Assembly (NCBI RefSeq): GCF_001989615.1
Contig: NZ_CP019068.1
Coordinates: 124,001-188,000 of the forward strand
Origin: Halorientalis sp. IM1011
GTDB taxonomy: Archaea; Halobacteriota; Halobacteria; Halobacteriales; Haloarculaceae
DNA length: 64,000 bases
Direction of reading: 5' to 3'
A program made the translations under genes and the position numbers. Numbering within the stretch: position 1 is the first letter of the stretch; the number at the start of each line of letters is the position of its first letter. Under the pieces are notes generated by a model. The model did no database searches and was not told the origin of the DNA. It worked only from the letters and a program-made list of their open reading frames with translations. Of this stretch, positions 61,463 through 64,000 are shown piece after piece.

Positions 61463-61747
61463 ATGGGAGAACAGCAGCAATCAGCTATTGACCGTATATT
61501 AGAAACGGTAGATGTTATTGACCTGGTCAGTAATCTAGATGAGTTTGCGGAATGGCTACGAAACGAGTTTGGGACTGGGAGATCTGACGAACTGCTTGGT
61601 GGCTATAAGTTCTTCATGGAGAGGGCAGTCAGGGGTTTCCTCCGTCAAATCATCTACATCAAATTTCCTTTGTTACATGAAGGTCTTCGTTCCTCTTGTA
61701 CAGTGTACAAGAATTCCCGTACCGTATTGCAAATCGCTCTCATTTAA
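61463..61747 (+). CDS. Small hypothetical protein
   Basis: 94 residues, helical (DRILETVDVIDLVSNLDEFAEWLRNEFG). Less acidic than neighbours and in lower-GC DNA. Not recognised. It precedes the membrane protein gene by 27 bp and may share its transcript. A CTTAG..CTAAG inverted repeat stands just before the start (61444-61458). Confidence 0.55.
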   Translation: MGEQQQSAIDRILETVDVIDLVSNLDEFAEWLRNEFGTGRSDELLGGYKFFMERAVRGFLRQIIYIKFPLLHEGLRSSCTVYKNSRTVLQIALI

Positions 61748-61774
61748 TATATCCTGGAGACACGCTCTATAGGA

Positions 61775-62371
61775 ATGGTTTCAAAAAAGGACTTGGCTGA
61801 CTTTATTGAGGATTTTGTGGTTGAGACACCGAACTGGGCTCTGTTTGGGATGGCATTGCTTTTCGTCTTTTTCGGCTGGTTCATTGATCACGCGTCTTTT
61901 GTTCAGAGGTTTGGTGGCGTTCTAGTCGCTGTGATATTGGTGAATGCGTTTTACAGCTTCGACGTATTCTCGAATGAGTCTAACAAGACACTGATTCAGG
62001 TGATGTTGATCTTCGCTGCTGTAGGTGGTTTGGTCGCCAGTGAAGTCCTCAAAAGCGTGCTCATCGCAGCCATAGGAGATCTGGTCATTATCCAGGTTTT
62101 GGGTATAATTGCTGTTGTCAGCCGTATTAGCGTGAATATCACAGAGGCATACTCTGAAATTGACCGGCCAAATCCCAGAAATCGGTCTCCTGCGATTGTT
62201 TTTGACGGACGGAATGACACCTACGGAATGTACACTGCTGGACTCATAGCGGTCATCCTACCCGAGATACTCGAATTTCTATGGCTCGGGGAATACTTTG
62301 ACTGGATGTCTTGGGTTTGTCTACTCATCGCTTGTACCGGCTTTGGAGCTGTGTACGTCTACAGAGACTGA
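61775..62371 (+). CDS. Six-helix membrane protein
   Basis: 198 residues with six membrane helices: ALFGMALLFVFFGWFI, GGVLVAVILVNAFYSF, VMLIFAAVGGLVASEV, AAIGDLVIIQVLGIIAVV, AGLIAVILPEILEFLWL and MSWVCLLIACTGFGAVYVY. Between helices 4 and 5 is a loop with EIDRPNPRNRSPAIVF. No family recognised. In conflict systems such proteins can be membrane-disrupting effectors; here that is only a possibility. Confidence 0.65.
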   Translation: MVSKKDLADFIEDFVVETPNWALFGMALLFVFFGWFIDHASFVQRFGGVLVAVILVNAFYSFDVFSNESNKTLIQVMLIFAAVGGLVASEVLKSVLIAAIGDLVIIQVLGIIAVVSRISVNITEAYSEIDRPNPRNRSPAIVFDGRNDTYGMYTAGLIAVILPEILEFLWLGEYFDWMSWVCLLIACTGFGAVYVYRD

Positions 62372-62469
62372 TCTAGTAACTGCTCCCAAAAATAAAGATC
62401 AAACACCTGTTTCATATAACTGATTTCATACAAACACTTAATCCAGGGTGGGCTCTTTGATTCGCTATT

Positions 62470-63129
62470 ATGTGTGGAGGAGGAAGTCGTAATTGGAATA
62501 ACGGTTCTTCTGGATCTAATGGTTCTGGAGACGGGAGAAATACTGAAGGTGTCCCTCCAGAGAAAGAGACGAATTCGCAGGCGAGGGAGGAAACTGAGAA
62601 TCCCTGCCTTATCAATGAGACTATAGAGTTAGATTCGACGGATCCCGATGCTTTGGACGACGTATCGGAAGGAGATATTCTTCCTATCGAGGTCCGGGAT
62701 GGAGTACCCAGCGTGATTGATGATGAGGACCGAGTTGTGGGTACTATCACTGGAGATCTGGGTGAAAGATTGCTTGACTGTATTGAGAACGATTACAGCT
62801 ACCGGGCAGAAATCATTGAGATTGACGGCAGGAAGTGCGAGGTGCGAATAATCAACAAGTGTTACATCACCAGTACTGCTACGATCGCTTCGCCTAACCC
62901 GGACGCCCTCAGTAAAGTATCAGAGGGAGACGTACTCGCTGTCAAAGTCCGAGATGATAGCCTCTGTGTTGTCGATGATCAGGACAAGGTAGTAGGCTCT
63001 ATTGCCAAGCCTTGGACGAAGATTCTTATCGAGTGTGTTGAGTCAGGGGTGGAGTACGAGGCTGGAGTCACAGATATCGATGGTGGTGCCTGCGAAGTCG
63101 AAGTTTACAACAAGTCTTCTGAGGAATGA
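62470..63129 (+). CDS. Protein with two HIRAN-like tandem repeats
   Basis: 219 residues. A Gly/Asn/Ser-rich head (MCGGGSRNWNNGSSGSNG) is followed by two repeats of ~75 residues: DPDALDDVSEGDILPIEVRD..RVVGTI..RLLDCIENDYSYRAEI..CEVRIINK and NPDALSKVSEGDVLAVKVRD..KVVGSI..ILIECVESGVEYEAGV..CEVEVYNK. The pattern recalls HIRAN domains, which bind DNA ends, but the match is loose. Stop overlaps the next start (ATGA). Confidence 0.6.
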   Translation: MCGGGSRNWNNGSSGSNGSGDGRNTEGVPPEKETNSQAREETENPCLINETIELDSTDPDALDDVSEGDILPIEVRDGVPSVIDDEDRVVGTITGDLGERLLDCIENDYSYRAEIIEIDGRKCEVRIINKCYITSTATIASPNPDALSKVSEGDVLAVKVRDDSLCVVDDQDKVVGSIAKPWTKILIECVESGVEYEAGVTDIDGGACEVEVYNKSSEE

Positions 63130-64000
63130 TTATCGTCGGCGGCACCTACTTCGAGCAGTGTAAGTTCCCGTACGACGAGGAGTTATGGGGGCCGGGGCTT
63201 CGCGGCGTCAGTGCTGTGCAAAATATTACTTCCGGAGAAAACACGCTCTACACCTGTATCGGCACTAATCACGAAACTCAGCTCAATCTGAAAGCCAGTT
63301 CGTACGGCTTTGCTTCAGAAGTAACGGAAATCCCCGAAACCATTCAGTTCCAGTATCTGCACAACCACTCGAACGCCAGGTTTCTCCCCCCGGAAGCAAA
63401 CGAGTACGAGGGTGAAATCGATTCTGTCAGGGGTGATGCAGTACTGAGGTTTGGGCTTGTGGAAGGAACGGCTGTAGTCAATGGAACTAGGGTGGTATAC
63501 GATCCGCAGTCCGCGGAGCCAGACCCCTTCCACAAGAATGGGTCCGAAGCAGAGGAATTGACTATAGTCCTCAACAAGCACGAAGCGAAAGAGTACACCG
63601 CTGAAGACTCTGTCGAGGAAATGCTGGCAGACCTAACGGAAGGACAAGACAGCGCCGAGGTGGCCGTGATCAAATGCGGTGCATCCGGTGCTATCCTCCG
63701 TGAAGACGGTGAGAACCATGAGATCCCAGTCTACGAGACTGAGAGAGTTTGGAACATCGGTTCTGGTGATGTCTTTACGTCAATCTTCGCGGCGTATTGG
63801 GCAGAAAAAGACTGGCCAGCGAAACAGGCAGCGGAAAAGGCCTCACTCGCAACGGCCTACTACTGCAGTAGAAGGCAACTCCCGATTCCAGAAGAACCTG
63901 TAGAGATAGAGGAGTTTGATCCCGAAGAGAAGCCACCAACAATCGGTGAAGAAGGTCCTACTGTCTATATCGCGGCACCGTTCTTCTCCATTGGTGAGTT
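63126..64000 (+). CDS. PfkB-like kinase fused to a deoxyribosyltransferase-like domain (cut by window)
   Basis: The frame is open from ATG 63126 to the window end (291 codons). Residues ~1-250 follow the PfkB ribokinase plan, with an anion hole/catalytic motif WNIGSGDVFTSIFAAYW (GxGD). The sugar-binding N-terminal half is shortened and unusual. After a Pro/Glu linker the text GPTVYIAAPFFSIGE begins like a nucleoside 2-deoxyribosyltransferase. Such fusions act on nucleosides; conflict systems use them as effectors. Identity of the second domain rests on ~15 residues. Confidence 0.65.
   Translation, partial: MIIVGGTYFEQCKFPYDEELWGPGLRGVSAVQNITSGENTLYTCIGTNHETQLNLKASSYGFASEVTEIPETIQFQYLHNHSNARFLPPEANEYEGEIDSVRGDAVLRFGLVEGTAVVNGTRVVYDPQSAEPDPFHKNGSEAEELTIVLNKHEAKEYTAEDSVEEMLADLTEGQDSAEVAVIKCGASGAILREDGENHEIPVYETERVWNIGSGDVFTSIFAAYWAEKDWPAKQAAEKASLATAYYCSRRQLPIPEEPVEIEEFDPEEKPPTIGEEGPTVYIAAPFFSIGE

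Noticed and set aside
1-64000. CRISPR array
   Set aside because: I looked for regularly spaced short repeats and found none; the only repeats are the operator array, the gene-end duplications and the 147-bp pair.

Overview
The window comes from a halophilic archaeon (class Halobacteria). The proteins are strongly acidic (Asp/Glu-rich), the DNA is GC-rich, several secreted proteins carry twin-arginine plus lipobox signals, there is a TFB-type transcription factor, many starts lie directly behind a TATA-like box (leaderless mRNAs), and the family content (halocyanin, SHOCT proteins, DUF7342/DUF7576-like proteins, haloarchaeal IS200/IS605 elements) fits. The genus cannot be told from the sequence. 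Much of the window is accessory DNA, probably a plasmid, megaplasmid or a series of integrated islands.

Layout. 1-8.7 kb: end of a methyl-accepting transducer, small zinc-ribbon and GIDE-like membrane proteins, a lipoprotein, a short-chain dehydrogenase whose last 91 bp are duplicated on the far side of an archaeal AAA ATPase cassette, then an OPT oligopeptide transporter coupled to a PqqD-like protein. 8.8-11.8 kb: an IS200/IS605 element that has cut the end off a nucleotidyltransferase paired with a winged-helix regulator. 12-16.2 kb: plasmid-type small genes, a PQQ-propeller lipoprotein and a SatD-DUF3307 operon preceded by four evenly built operators. 16.2-24 kb: IS remnants, an RPA-like single-strand-binding protein, GC-rich repeats, two toxin-antitoxin-like PIN modules and a second IS200/IS605 element. 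24-26.5 kb: an NAD(P)-binding protein and a histidine kinase. 26.5-39 kb: a copper/metal island with a membrane wHTH regulator, His/Met-rich secreted protein, several SHOCT-tail proteins, halocyanin, a YHS-containing permease, an HMA chaperone and a CPH-type P1B ATPase, with a TnpB element inside it.

39.8-49.8 kb is a tightly overlapping six-gene operon on the minus strand: PrgI/VirB3-like membrane protein, a partner protein, VirB4-like ATPase, a large VirD4/HerA-like coupling ATPase, and a PriS-like plus PriL-like primase pair. It looks like the transfer-and-replication module of a conjugative or integrative element. 50-53.7 kb holds a lipoprotein, an amidase remnant, TFB with a tiny zinc-ribbon gene, and a DUF2250-like protein.

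53.9-64 kb looks like a defence or genomic-conflict island of visibly lower GC in most of its length. It has a long Argonaute whose catalytic PIWI residues are replaced, converging on a two-gene operon that ends in an HExxH metalloprotease-like protein; a second copy of the AAA ATPase cassette, again bounded by a duplicated gene end; a broken AbiEi antitoxin and a broken DUF6884 gene; then a membrane protein and a two-gene operon of a duplicated-domain protein and a PfkB-like kinase whose C-terminal part (cut by the window) begins like a nucleoside deoxyribosyltransferase. The inactive Argonaute plus protease pair, and the last operon, are the best candidates for undescribed systems.
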